A stretch of DNA of 64,000 bases from Guadua angustifolia (GCA_036346375.1 JAYEVE010001202.1:1-64000), one strand, 5' to 3'. Positions 32,315 through 43,553 are shown, numbered from the stretch's first letter. Notes: generated from the sequence alone by a model not told the origin. Made by a program: numbers and translations.

Positions 32315-33796
32315 CAAGAAGTGTGGTGTTATATAGATTCAGTAACTGAGGAGATATATATGAAATCCAGATTAAGAAATCATCAGATAAGGAAGGCAGC
32401 AAAAGGGAAAGAGGTGAGAAGAGACCCAACTCCATGAATCGGAGTTTTACTTTCTTTGGAAGGGAATCAATCAATCCAATCTGAAAAGCACCGAGAGCAA
32501 TCGCCGTCGATTTGAATGCCAGATCAATGAGAGAAAGAAAAGTAATAAATGAGTCATGCACATTCATTTACCTCCCGCGACGAGATGATCCAATCCAATC
32601 TACCGAGTGGCCACTGCCCGTTTCCCACTCAGTCACGTAGGTGCGCACACGTGTCGGGGTGAGGGTGGAGAACGGATGTACCACCACTAACTCCTAATTA
32701 GAATTAGTAGAGATAGAGATAATAAACTTATCTAGTCGCGTCATGCATGACCATACGCATGCTGCTGGTCCGTCAAAATCAAGTCCATACGTGATTAGAT
32801 AAAAAGAAAAGATGATCTTATCTACACCTGCAAGTAAATATTTAATGGAAATGATGCATATGGCAACTCAAAGGCACATGGTAACTCAGAAACTGTATGC
32901 GTGCAGTATATGGAAAATGAATCGGCCGTATATTATTTGGAAATAGAATCGGTTGATTGAGGTAAGAGTCTGATACGTCGCAGATCACGTATACATGCAT
33001 ATCCAACCGAATTAAAACTTTCTTCATTCGCCAATGTATAGAAGATCGGGACAATGACAGTTTCGTGGGTATGCCAGGAGGGGAGGGAAGAATGGACCAC
33101 CGCCACCAACTCATAATTAGAAATAATAGAGATAGAGAAATCTGCAGAGAAAGGGGGGCTAAAACTGCATACACGTACATGTATGCATAAATTACGTATG
33201 GGTGCATACCTGATTGCTCCTGTAGGTAGATCAATTGCTTCCATCTGTGTAATGGCAGATCTAGAAAATTTTCTATAGGTGTATCTTTGCCATGTATAAC
33301 ATATAGAATTGTATAATGATGTTGTAACATCATAAATTCAACACATATATTTAAAATTTATTAAAACTACAATACAAACAATTCTGAGTCTTAAAAAATC
33401 CTAAACGGTCCAAATAGAAACCAATTTAATAAAAAATTTAGTCTATTAAAAATGGTGATCTCTTGTAGCGTTTCTTGAATTTTTTTGGGTTGCCGGCACC
33501 CTTGATATGCCCCTGATCCGTGTTTGCAGCCGAGCTGACCTACTTATCCGCACCTTTCTTCCTGGCAAAAGTAGTCAAGAGATGGTCATTACAGCTTTTA
33601 CCTCCGTGCAGCCATGCATGTGGCGACCGGCATATGCCGCGATGGCAACCTCAGAGCAAGAGGCACAATCGTGGAGGCCATTATGGCATTATTGCTTTGT
33701 AAGAGAAAAGGGAGACAGGTGTATATATGTATTCATTCTTGACCCTTTTGCTTGTTGTTTGATAGGATGTGTCATACAATTGCGGTTTTCAGGTTA
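32315..33796. other. Intergenic DNA without a recognised gene
   Basis: Two stretches (about 32630-32720 and 33060-33150) share the phrases 'aattagaa(t/a)ta(g/a)tagagatagaga' and 'ccaccactaactc/ccaccaactcat', a diverged direct duplication about 430 bp apart. A moderately GC-rich piece at 33500-33700 shows no recognisable homology. No RNA gene seen. Confidence 0.35.
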
Positions 33797-34607
33797 CTAG
33801 ACATGGTAGCGTGCTATTGCACGTCGTGTTGTGTAGGCGTGGGAAAAATCGACGAAAGGATGTAAACGCGATTTTCAACAAATTTCTCACTCCGGGAAAC
33901 AGCAAAAACCGAGTTATGGGGGAAAAATAGAGAGTTAGAGCTGTAGAAATATCTCTTTCGACGAATTATTTGGGAAATATCGGAGACCGAGGTGGAAAGC
34001 CGAGGTGGAAAAATAGTCTAGAGGGAAAAGGGCGAAAAATTATTAGTGATGATAACCTTTTTAGAGCTGCACACATATTTCTGGTGTCGAAAACATTTTT
34101 TCCGTGAAAAACGGAGAAAGGATCTAGACGTGATGACAACCTTTTTAGAGCTACACACATATTTCTGGTGCCGAAAATATTTTTTTTCGCGAAAAACGGA
34201 GAAAGGACCTAGACGTAAGGAGCGAGGACCTGTTTGTTACGTTTTTGGACCTGTCCGCTATACTGAAAAATTAGAAAAAGGCCTGTTCACGATTTGAATT
34301 TAACAGAGCTTTTTCCATAAAATAGCGCACAAGGGACCCAAACGCAATTCTAAAAAAAATTATTCCCCTCACAAAAAATCACGGAGGACCTATCCGTAAT
34401 ATACAGGGACCTATCCGTAATTTGAAGAAACTGAGGGGGTTTTTCACAAAATACCGTGGGGTGACTGGTGGCTTGCCTCTCCTTCCGGCTAGCCCAGGCG
34501 GCATATATGGCAAATATTCTGAGACTAGATTTTTCCGACAACGACGTATCAGTGGTGCAAGGTGACCGCCCGGGTGTACGCATGGGTAGAGACAGGTTAA
34601 TATTTGA
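33797..34607 (-). mobile_element. Probable non-autonomous Helitron, 811 bp
   Basis: Read on the minus strand the element starts TCAAATATTAACC (34607) and ends with a 5-bp-stem hairpin CGTGC-AATA-GCACG followed nine bases later by CTAG (33797). The host bases on the gene strand are A before TC and T after CTAG, the A-T insertion rule of Helitrons. It contains a direct repeat (34048-34217) and no helicase. The structural evidence is good, but no second copy was compared. Confidence 0.6.
34048..34217 (+). repeat. Tandem duplication, unit about 85 bp, in the Helitron
   Basis: Two adjacent units share 'aacctttttagagct' and 'cacacatatttctggtg', then 'gaaaaacggagaaagga' and 'ctagacgt'. Differences are a few transitions and a short T-run change. 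Confidence 0.9.
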
Positions 34608-34654
34608 TATATATCACTGACTATTTTTTATAAAAACCGTTTAGAAAGAGACTT

Positions 34655-34840
34655 AGGCACATCGTAGACGGTTTGTTGCTAAAACCGTCTATGATGAGGG
34701 CGATATCATAGACGATTTTAGCTATAAACCGTCTGCGATGTGTCCAAACTTCACAAACGGTTTGTCGCTAAAACCGTCTGTGATGAGGCCGATAACACAG
34801 ACAATTTTATCTACAAACTGTCTATGATGATCAAACCCTA
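34655..34840 (+). repeat. CACTA subterminal repeats, block 1
   Basis: Repeated short palindromic units: 'catcgtagacggtttgttgc' with 'taaaaccgtctatgatg', and 'tttagctataaaccgtctgc' with 'gatg'. Such units bind the element's own TNP1-type protein in studied CACTA systems. They form inverted pairs able to fold as hairpins. Confidence 0.8.
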
Positions 34841-34958
34841 GCTGTCAGTGAATCATTTGGAACAATTAAACGAAATATGCATTTCATATAAAAACTAGTT
34901 TCTTGCATGTATCACAATATACAAAAATTTCCCTACAAAAGTTCTTGATGGGAAAAGC

Positions 34959-35390
34959 CTAGCTAGTCTGGTCACCGTCGTCGCTGGAGTTGTCATCGTC
35001 AGAGTCGTCATCGCTGCGGCCGTCGGGGTCTTTGCTCGAACCTGCTTTGTCTGGGTCATCCTCTAACTCCCAGCCAACATGATAGCCCACCAACGAGTCA
35101 AAGTTATCGTCGTCGTTAGAGATTGCTGTTGACGGACGCTTCTTTCCTACGATGCTTGAAGCGGAGGGAGCGATGCCCGAGGCGAGCGTACTGGCCGGCG
35201 GAGACAGTTGGTGTAGCGCATAAACCGCAGTTGGCAGATCATTGATATTGCATCGTGGCGTCATAGCCATTGTTGCAGAGGCTTCGAAGGCCGAGGAGGC
35301 GAAGGCAGTGGCGATGGTGGTGGCGAAGCTAGTGTCAGAGGTGATGGTAGTGGAGCCGACAGAGAAGGGGATGGAGTTTGAGCTGCTCAT
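34959..35390 (-). CDS. Acidic Ser/Ala-rich ORF inside the CACTA, unknown function
   Basis: On the minus strand, starting at MSSSNSIPFSVGS, the frame encodes 143 aa: a Ser/Thr/Ala-rich first half, a middle with NDLPTAVYALHQLSPP and KKRPSTAISNDDDNFDSLVG, and a strongly acidic C-terminus with a DDDSDDDNSSDD run ending at TAG (34959). An upstream in-frame ATG at 35441 would add 17 residues. No domain recognised. It lies between two direct copies of the CACTA repeat block and opposes the transposase frames. It could be an element-specific protein, a captured host fragment or chance. Confidence 0.4.
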   Translation of the reverse strand: MSSSNSIPFSVGSTTITSDTSFATTIATAFASSAFEASATMAMTPRCNINDLPTAVYALHQLSPPASTLASGIAPSASSIVGKKRPSTAISNDDDNFDSLVGYHVGWELEDDPDKAGSSKDPDGRSDDDSDDDNSSDDGDQTS

Positions 35391-35624
35391 GGCTCGGAGG
35401 CAGTGGAATGCGATCGATCGAAGGTAGTGGAGTATTTTCAATCCAGCGCTACCTTATATATATATCGTTGTGGAAGTGCAATTACGACCTTCGTTGGGGA
35501 AACAAAACGCCTGGAAGACGAAAGATCTTCATAGTGGAATTCGTCGAAACCGCATGCTTGGAAGATGAAAGGTCCTCACGGTGGAATTCCTCGAAACCGT
35601 GCGTTTGAAACATGAAAGGTGTTG

Positions 35625-35745
35625 CGGACATCACAGACGGTCATCATGAACATCACAGACGGTTTGTGGCTAAAACCGTATGTGATGAGGGTAATCACAG
35701 ATGGTTTTATTCACAAATTGTCTGTGATGATCAATTCTGATAAAT
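35625..35745 (+). repeat. CACTA subterminal-type repeats, block 2
   Basis: Positions about 35653-35742 repeat the wording of 34752-34840 in direct orientation: 'ggtttgt(g/c)gctaaaaccgt' then 'tgtgatgag', and later 'gtctgtgatgatcaa'. Just before it are two related units 'attc(g/c)tcgaaaccg(c/t)g' at about 35535-35610. The direct duplication brackets the acidic ORF. Confidence 0.75.
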
Positions 35746-35891
35746 AAGAATAGAAAGCCTCGATCTCCTCTGTATTTTTAGGATTTTCTAGATATTTTTC
35801 AAGTGGCTGCGATTGAGAAGCAATCTGGTGAAAAGAGACCTTAGATTTGGAGGTGTAATTGTAGATCCTTGTGCTCTAGATCATCTAAGGT

Positions 35892-36330
35892 TAGTAATTA
35901 CTTCAAATTTGCATTATATTTTAGATCTAGCTTGGTAAAGAAGGAAATGAAGCTGGTTTCTAAATCTAGCTTGGTGTAGATCCATTTGTTCTCTGTGATG
36001 TAAAGTAGTAATTGGTTCAAATTTACGTTATATTTAATATCTAGCTTGATAAAGAGGGAAATGAAGCTGGTTTGTAGATCTATATTGGTGTAGATCCATT
36101 TGTTCTCTGTGATGTAAAGTAGTAATTGGTTCTAATTGTGTTATACTCAATATGTAGATAGTTACTTAAGGGAATGTGACCTAGGCTAATAATTGGTTGT
36201 AATAGCATTATATTGAAGATATATATATCTAACTTGGCAAAGAGGGAATTGAAGATGGTTTCAATATAGTTTGGTGTAGATCCATTTGTTCTTTTTGATC
36301 TAAATTAGTAATTAGTTCTAATTATATTAC
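35892..36330 (+). repeat. Tandem repeat, unit 114 bp, 3 or more copies
   Basis: A unit starting 'tagtaattggttc' and containing 'gggaaatgaagctggttt' and 'ttggtgtagatccatttgtt' begins at about 35892, 36006 and 36120, then in more diverged form to about 36306. It lies between the repeats and the transposase relic, perhaps in a former 5' leader or intron. Confidence 0.85.
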
Positions 36331-36525
36331 ACTGAAGATGTAGCCAGCCATATGAAGAGAAAATTGAATATGTTGAGTCTAAATGTAGCTTACATGCATA
36401 TGTTTACATATCTATTTGTTCTTTTTAATGTTATGAGCTATATAAGTTAATTGGTAAGTTGAAATGTAACCTATATGTAGCATATGTCCGCATGTGCATT
36501 CCTAGTGTCCTTAATATGTATCTAG

Positions 36526-38350
36526 CACCATTGGTGGAAGATCTGAACATATTGTGGGCTCCTAGGGTGCAGGTATGAGATGCTCACAAACGAGATACTT
36601 TACTTTGTGCTGCCTGTTGTTCTGCACCATAAATGATTAACCTGCCCTTGCTAACCTATCGAGGCAGAGTATAAAAGGAGCCAAAGCATGTACTCACTGC
36701 TTAGATGATACCGAGAGTGTGTGGCTAAATCACTCACGTAAAACCGTGTACATGTGTCACCGTAGGTTCCTTTAGAGAAATCACCCATATCGCAAGATGA
36801 AGAAATAATTCGACAGCATGACCGAAGACGGTTTAGTTCCAAAGCCTTTAAGCGGGACAGACATTCATGATATGGTTAAAAACTTAGATGTTACACTTGG
36901 AAAGAGATGTAAATTGAGGACCTGTGAAAAGCATATGGAAGAAGAGATCAATATTTTAGGACCTACCTTATTAGGAGTATCTAGAAGTTCAGCACTTCAT
37001 TGACGTGATGTACATAGAAAAGATGTCTGTGATAGCTTGATTAGTCTCTTACTGAACATTAAGGATAAAACAAAGGATGGTATCAATGCACTGTTTGACT
37101 TGGTTGATATGGGCATCAAACCTGAGTTAGCACCGAAAGAGATCGATAAATGCCGATCATACTAGGAACCTGCCTGTTACACTCTGTCCAAGGCCAAGAG
37201 AACCGAACTGTGCCAGTGCTTGCATTGTGTGAAAGTTCTGTCTGGTTACTTATGCAACATGAAGAGATTTGTTTTGATGCGAGATTTGAGTTTAATTGGC
37301 ATGAAGTCCCATGATTGCTATGTACTTATGACACAGATACTTCCTATAGCAATTAGAAGTATTTTACCGAGTAAGGTCCGGGAGACAATCACAAGGCTGT
37401 GTTAATTTTTAATATAATTGCTCAGAAGGTCATCGATCCCGAAGGGCTAGATGCTCTGTAGTCCGAGGTGGTAATGACTCTACGTAATCTTGAGATGTGT
37501 TTCCCTCCGTTATTTTTCGATATTATGGTCCATCTCATTGTTCACCTTGTGAGGGAGATATAAATGTGTGGGCCTATGTTTCCATGTAGCATGTACCCGT
37601 TTGAGAGGTACATGGGAATTCTCACGTCATATGTACGGAATTGATCTCAATCAGAGGGTAGCATTATCGAAGGTTAGGCAACCGAAGAGATCATCGAATT
37701 CTGCGTGGATTACATGGCTCGGCTCAAACCGATAGGTGTGCCTCTATCCCGCCATGAGGGGAGGCTTCAGGGCATCGGGACCATCAGAAGGAAAGCAATC
37801 ACGCCTCATCGGATTGTGTGCACAAAAACCCATTTTACAGTTTTGCAATATATGCTGTTGTAGCGTCGTATATCGACGAGCACAAGAACTGGCTACGGCA
37901 AGAGAATCCATCGCAGCAGGAGTACTGGATCATCGGACAGCATAACCTTTAGTTCAACAGATGGTTCAAGGAGCGACAACCCATCACTGGAAGCTTGTCA
38001 GGTGATATGCTGACATGGTTGGTAAAAGGACAAGCATTTAGGTTGTAACTTGGAAAGAATACGATTTAAATGGGTACACATTTTACACGAAAGACCGGGA
38101 CATGAAGAGCACAAACCAGAACAACGGAGTTCGTATTGATGCGCTGCATACCGCTGGATCGATGAGGAACTCGTACTATGGGTTCATTGAGGAACTTTGG
38201 GAGCTCGACTACGTACTATTTAAGATCCCCTTATTTCAGTGTTGTTGGACGAGTTGCCTCCTATGGTACCGGCATCATGATCCAGGAAGACCAACCTGAG
38301 GAAGCTTGCTACACACGTGTTGATCATCGTGAAGGACTAATTTTTGTACA
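36526..38350 (+). pseudogene. TNP2-type CACTA transposase relic
   Basis: Frame by frame the order of plant TNP2 proteins is preserved: a DAHKR-type motif (about 36590), CLDDTESVWLNHSRK followed by MCHRRFL (about 36700-36760), PKPLSGTDIHDMVKNLDVTL (about 36840), then RKDVCDSLISLLLNIKDKTK and LVDMGIKPELAPKEID (about 37020-37150). The DUF4218-type part follows: CQCLHCVKVLSGY, LIGMKSHDCYVL and IRSILPSKVRE, then VHLVREI and MYPFERYMGIL. A DUF4216-like tail near 38040-38340 has LDELPPMVPAS-like words. More than ten stops and frameshifts prevent activity. These pairings are recalled, not searched. Confidence 0.85.
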
Positions 38351-38352
38351 AA

Positions 38353-38720
38353 AGAATAAGTAAGTGGAGTTCTGATAAGGTCTTCATATTTATTTCAAGT
38401 GTTCCTATATTATAATTAATGAGATGTGCATTAATTATAAATAGTGAGATGTATTGATTAAAATTAATGAGATGTATGTATTAAATTAAATAAGATGTAT
38501 GTATTATAATTAATGAGATATATTATAATTAATTATAATACATGACATATATGTTTGTATTATAATTAATGAGATATCTATATTATAATTATTGAGATGT
38601 ATGTATTATAATTAATTATAATACATGACATATATGTTTGTATTATAACACTAATTCATTAATGTATGTATTATAAATAATGACACAAACTTAAATAAAT
38701 GTACAGGTGACACAAACTTA
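38353..38720 (+). repeat. AT-rich satellite-like tandem repeat
   Basis: The phrase 'attataattaattataata' plus 'catgacatatatgtttgtat' recurs at about 38520 and 38603, with several 'aatgagat(g/a)tatgtatta' units before and between. The unit is about 82 bp with internal shorter periods. Non-coding. Confidence 0.8.
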
Positions 38721-38756
38721 AATATATATTGACAAAAAAAAAATAAATTGGCTCAT

Positions 38757-38880
38757 CCCAAACGGTTCTGGGCTTGAACAGTCTGGGATGACTTTATCCT
38801 AGACGATTCAAGGCTAGAACTATCAGGGATGGGGGGTCGCCTGTATCACAGACGATTCAATCTTTGAACCGTCTGGGATA
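38757..38880 (+). repeat. Second type of CACTA-like subterminal repeats
   Basis: Three palindromic units of the form 'cccaaacggttctgggcttg' with 'aacagtctgggatg', 'agacgattcaaggctagaac' and 'cagacgattcaatctttgaa' with 'ccgtctgggat'. The half-site 'gacgattca / gaaccgtc' differs from the 34.6-kb block, hinting at a second CACTA end here. Confidence 0.65.
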
Positions 38881-38957
38881 TGTCCCTTTATCCACCTGCT
38901 GCCCGTGCTCTTGTTCACTAAGTCCTGCATATTCAGTTTGCAACCCTAGCTAGCTTC

Positions 38958-39357
38958 CATGGCCTTCTCCGACGACACCCTCCCCATGCCCCCCTTGATG
39001 GTGCCCTCCTCCCTCCCCCGTGCCCTCCCCATCGGAGGTGTCCTCCCGGCTTGGTGGCGACTCCCAGCCGCGCCCTCCCCCTCGATGGTGTCTCCCCTCG
39101 TCCACACCTTCGCCCTCGGTGGTGCCCTCCTCCCCTCCCTCCCCCATGCCCTCCCCGTCGGAGGCGTCCTCCCGGCTTGGTGGCGACTCCTGGCCGCGCC
39201 CTCCCCCTCGATGGTGTCTCCCCTCGTCCGCGCCCTTGCCCTCGGTGGTGCCTTCCTTCCTCCCCCGTGACCTCCCCCTCAACGGTGTCTCCCCTTAGCC
39301 GCACCCTCACCCTCAGTAGTGTCCTCCTCCCTCCCCCGTGCCCTCCCCCTTGGCTTG
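38958..39357 (+). repeat. In-frame 126-bp minisatellite with Pro/Leu-rich reading frame
   Basis: The GC-rich unit ('cggcttggtggcgactcc', 'ccctcgatggtgtctcccct') repeats at 126-bp spacing (39047, 39173), exactly 42 codons, with a decayed third unit. The plus frame from ATG 38958 reads MAFSDDTLPMPPLMVPS, then the repeated GGVLPAWWRLPAAPSPSMVS and stops at TGA near 39268. The minus strand is also open for Gly/Arg-rich peptides because of base composition. It is probably the first exon of the tnp1-type gene of the CACTA or a captured GC-rich exon; function unknown. Confidence 0.55.
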
Positions 39358-39379
39358 GAGGTATGTATGCACGCATCAA

Positions 39380-40145
39380 TATTTACCATATAGATTCCCT
39401 GCTATAATTCATGCTTTCTTGATGTATAGTTAATCTTTACATATTACTAACTAGGACTATTTTTATGGTACTAGATGGCATAGTGACAACTAAATATTTG
39501 ATTCACTTTATGCCATTCTGTTTTATTTTTTGTTATGCTTGAGTCTAAACAAAAAATAAGAATGCACATGTTGTTTTATTGTGTAGTTTTAATTTATTGA
39601 TTTATTTTAGCTTCTGTGATGTATGAATGTGTAGTATAGTTTTAATTTATTGATGTATGCATGTTAGTCATCAGATTGGAGGAGTAAACTTTGCATTATT
39701 ATTTTATTTCATCTTTCCATATTGAGGGCATAACCTTCTACTTGTTCTAAATATATTAAGCCTTTTTTCTGTAGTTTTAGCACTATAAGCTTTCATGATC
39801 CAGTATAACACTATGCAACGTTTAACCTTTTTATTTAGTTGGATGACCATTCCATCTATACTTGCATGTTACATAGTTTTGCTAAGATCTCAATTATTTA
39901 ATGTGCATGATAAGGTGGTAAGGATTCAAGATCATATTTGCTTTATTGGTTGTTTAGCCTGATTTTTGAGAGCACCACAAACAAATTTACATGTTGCTCT
40001 TATTATCGCACTTTGTTGAACAATATTGATTGGTCTTGTAAGCAATATTGATTCTCTCAAACTTGTATGTACAAAACAACTCTTAACTTACCTTCTTTTA
40101 AATTTGCTTCTCTTAACTTACCTACTCTTAACCTTGCATCATACA
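39380..40145. other. AT-rich DNA between minisatellite and TNP1-like frame
   Basis: T-rich DNA without coding character, plausibly an intron of the tnp1-type gene: exon-like DNA lies on both sides and 'tacaag|atggtg' at 40144-40149 could follow an acceptor. No clear splice pair was chosen. Confidence 0.3.
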
Positions 40146-40149
40146 AGAT

Positions 40150-41284
40150 GGTGTCCCTCAATCCTCATCGCCGAATGGATTAGATGAGGCACCCAACGTA
40201 GGAGGAAAGAGGCGCAGTCCAAGAGGACTTAGTAAAAAGCCTCAGAACCGATACACCATCACGGCGATCGATCCGCATGATGGGGCCCCTACCGCGCCTC
40301 CAAAGGTTTCGGCAGCTTTCCAGACCATGTGCAGGATCATTAGGCGTGAAAGGGTCCCTATCACCTATCCATCATGGAAGACGCTGACAGATAAGGAGCG
40401 TGATAACCTAGTGATAGAAATATTCGCGTCGTTTAAGCTTTCACAAGACGTCATGCCTGCACTGCAACGATACGCATTGCTAATGGCGGGAAAGGCATGG
40501 AAGAACTTCAAGAGCGTCCTCGTCACTAATTACATAAATAATGAAATGACTACATTCCAGAAGTACGGGTTATTTCTGAAGACATCTAGGGACGATTTGT
40601 TGAGTTGAAGAGTTCATGCGTTAAAGTACGGCGCACAAGACCGTCCAGTCAAAAAATACACACCCACACAGACTCGGCTTAATTGGGCACGCGGGAAAGA
40701 TCACACAATGGACGAGGGAGGACGACGAGGCAGTTCAGAAGGAGGTCGCACCGTCGTTTGCCTCGATCGTGGACCCGCGTGCCTGAAACTGGGTAAGAGC
40801 GAGGTTACATCCCACGTCTTCGGGCGCCGTGTCCTTTGCAAACCCCGCTGATGAGGAAGTGTCCCAAAGCCTAATATCATTGAGCACAAAATCTTTCTAG
40901 GGCTCTTTCATTTCGAACAGAGAGAAAGACATACTCTTCATGGCCATGGAAAACAAGAGATGTTTTTGTTCCCTAGAAAATGGGATTCCCACATGACTCC
41001 GACACGTACCAGAGTAGGAAGAGAAGCAAAGCCGAGCGCGAGGAACAGCTAGTGGCCCAGATTAAAGAAAGGGTTGAGGAAAGGCTCAGAGCACAGTTTG
41101 ATAATCAGCTATGAAGCTTTGAAGAAAGAACGGAGCAAAGAGTTGCTACGGAGAGGCAGGCACGGAATGTGCAAAGCCAAGAAGCGTAGGCGCAATTCAG
41201 CCCAACCAACCGTCGGAGTAGCTACGCGTCCACCCCTGAGACGGACGTGGGTGAAGCCAGATTTCCTCCTGACGACACCCAGAT
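40150..41284 (+). pseudogene. TNP1/Transposase_24-like CACTA protein relic
   Basis: The best stretch (40327-40608) reads MCRIIRRERVPITYPSWKTL, DKERDNLVIEIFASFKLS, MAGKAWKNFKSVLVTNYIN and FQKYGLFLKTSRDDLLS. The pattern IR..VPITYP.WK...W.NFK..L matches the plant Ptta/En/Spm (Transposase_24) family as I recall it. Upstream (from about 40150) the frame is broken after HRRMD. Downstream pieces (NWARGKDHTMDEGG; later a Glu/Arg-rich coiled-coil-like ERLRAQFDNQL region near 41070) continue with stops to about 41284. It is the element's DNA-binding accessory protein, now inactive. Confidence 0.75.
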
Positions 41285-41290
41285 AATATG

Positions 41291-41690
41291 TCTGTAATGC
41301 TCTAACAAGAATATTTATTCTATGTATTTTTAATCAAAATTTTTTAAAATTTTTAGGATGCTGAGTTTAACCAATTTACTAACTAGTTCAAAAAAGTTTA
41401 AACTGAAATTCAAACTAGAGTTTCCCTTTTTGATAATAGTTTGATTGTAGGTATGTGTTGATTATATATATAAATCAGCAAAGCATGTGATCTAAACTCG
41501 TTCAAAATATTTGAATTCGAGTATATTTTTTTTCAAATGTACGTGTTTCATTTGAATTTTTATATATGGGTATATACCCTAAAACTAAAATTTTTAGAAA
41601 ATATACTCGAATATGGCTTGAATTCGCGTATTTGAAATTATGGTGCCTAGCATCATAGTCCCCTATTTTGGCTTCCTATATATATAGATG
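41291..41690. other. AT-rich DNA, no feature recognised
   Basis: No coding homology or bounded repeat. It may contain the lost right end of the CACTA element. Just beyond, at 41690-41719, a hairpin 'gctattctac-atcttcgt-gtagaatagc' marks the start of foldback DNA. Confidence 0.3.
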
Positions 41691-41839
41691 TGCTATTCTA
41701 CATCTTCGTGTAGAATAGCTTATTCTAAGCACTAGACAATTTTCCATACTGACCGAGCCCACTTCGTGTCATTAATTAGCAAGCAATAAATTAGCGTGTC
41801 TGTCCAGTGTAATAAATCTAACTCGTAAATGACTAATAA

Positions 41840-43200
41840 ATGCCACTTCTTGTTTGTACATGAATTTGTCTCTTTTTTAATTTAGCCATAACTTTCAAAT
41901 GAGAATAATTTTGGTCTTCAAATTTTTTAGGATAGTAGAATCTCACATCCTCTACATATGGTAATTTTTTAAGATTTTTAAAAAATATGTACATGTGTTT
42001 TTCATGAACTTTATAAAACACTGGATATGTTGCCTTTTACTATACAAACAAATGACATGTTATGAGCTATTACACCCGATATTACCATATTGAAACAAGA
42101 TGTTAAACAATAGCTTTACACAAGATATAGTAACACCTTGAGTAATAGAAAGTAAAATGTCATTTTCTTGACAGTAAAAGATAGTATGTGATGTTGTTTG
42201 ACACTTTGTTATTTTCGTATCTCTTAATTTCGATTGAGTTTGGTCTTCAAATTTTATAGGGTTGTAGAATCTCACCTTTCCTACATGGTAATTTTTTAAT
42301 AATTTTTATAGTAAAATGTTGTTTTTATGACAGTAAAAGATAGTATATGCTGTTGTTTGCCACTTTGTTATTTTTATATTTCTTAAATATGATTGAGTTT
42401 GATGTTTAAATTTTATAAGATTGTAGAATCTCATCTACCCTACATGCGATAAATTTTTAAATTTTTTAAATAATTTACTGTAGATCTAATAAATAGAACT
42501 AAATTCTTATTCACGAAAACCATAAGTACACATTTTCAAAAAATTCTCAAAAAATGACCATAGATAGGGAATGTAAGATTATACAATCCTGTAAAATTTA
42601 AAAACCAAAATCAATATCAGTTGAAAGATATGAAATTTTTTTTGGCTAAGTAGTGATTTTTCACTGTTTAGTGCTTTGTCAATATTATATCTTTTAAATA
42701 TGATTGATTTTGATCTTCAAATTTTATAAGCCTGTAGAAGTTCACCTACCCTATATATGATAATTTTTTGAAAATTTTTACATATAATTTTCATAAATTT
42801 TACACCATGAGACCGCTGTATACAGCATGTAGTAACATATTGAGTAATCAGCTGTAAAATGTAGTTTTCTTGATAGTAAAAGGTAGTATATGCTATTATT
42901 TGGTACTTTATTATTTTTATATCGTTCAAATCTGATTGAGTTTAGTTTTTAAATTTTACAAGGTTATAGAATCACACCTCCCCTATGTGTGGTAATTTTT
43001 GAGAATTTTTCAAATTAAAATGTTATTTTTTATAGTAAAAGATACAAATAAATCATAAGTACACATTTTCAAAAATTCTCAAAAAATTACCATAGATAGG
43101 GGAGGTGGGATTATACAACCCTATAAAATTTAAAGACCAAAATTAATATCAACTAAAAGATATAAAAAAAGACAAAGAAGAGATAGATTCATGTACAAAC
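41840..43200. repeat. Foldback array: one motif repeated in direct and inverted orientation
   Basis: The outer arms are inverted repeats: 41855-41985 ('tgtttgtacatgaatttgtc', 'ttggtcttcaaatttttta') against 43045-43195 ('gatagattcatgtacaaact', 'aaatttaaagaccaaaatta'). Between them a motif 'ttcaaattttata-g--tgtagaatctcacct' with 'ctacat-tggtaattttt' recurs in direct orientation at about 42245, 42400, 42715 and 42950, and inverted at about 42540-42640. The same motif lies in the arms of the Mutator MITE at 46633-46893. It probably grew by nested insertion of related Mutator-type foldback elements. Confidence 0.7.
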
Positions 43201-43553
43201 TACAATACGCATTAACTAGCTAGGTTGACCAACGCATGAACTAGTAATTGATTCGGTATTAATTCAATATGTTGTTCTATAGTAAAATATATTTGTGATT
43301 TACTACTGAATTGGATTCAGGTGTGATTTGTATGCGCTTCGTTAGTAAATTCATCAATTGTTCTGTAGTAAAATATTTTGTGATTTACTAGTTATTTGCA
43401 TTATACTGTTCGTTGACAGATGCTACTACCTATACAGACGGATGTTACTACCCGTATACATAGATTTTACTATTACGAGGAGGTTCAGTAGGTCATGTAG
43501 GATGTTTAGTTGTAAAAGCTTGCAGTATATGCACAGTAAAATCTATGGCCCTG

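Larger units (their letters stand above)
34615..41290 (+). mobile_element. Decayed CACTA (En/Spm) element or composite of two
   Basis: The left end begins CACTGACTATTTTTTATAAA, followed by subterminal repeats of a 'gacggttt-tagc-aaaccgtc' type. Downstream in order are an acidic reverse-strand frame, a second block of the same repeats, a broken TNP2 transposase (36526-38350), another set of repeats with different wording (38757-38880), and a TNP1/Transposase_24-like frame (40150-41284). The tnp2-then-tnp1 order fits a single CACTA. The changed repeat wording at 38757 could instead mark a second element. No matching right terminus was found, so the right limit is approximate. Confidence 0.7.
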
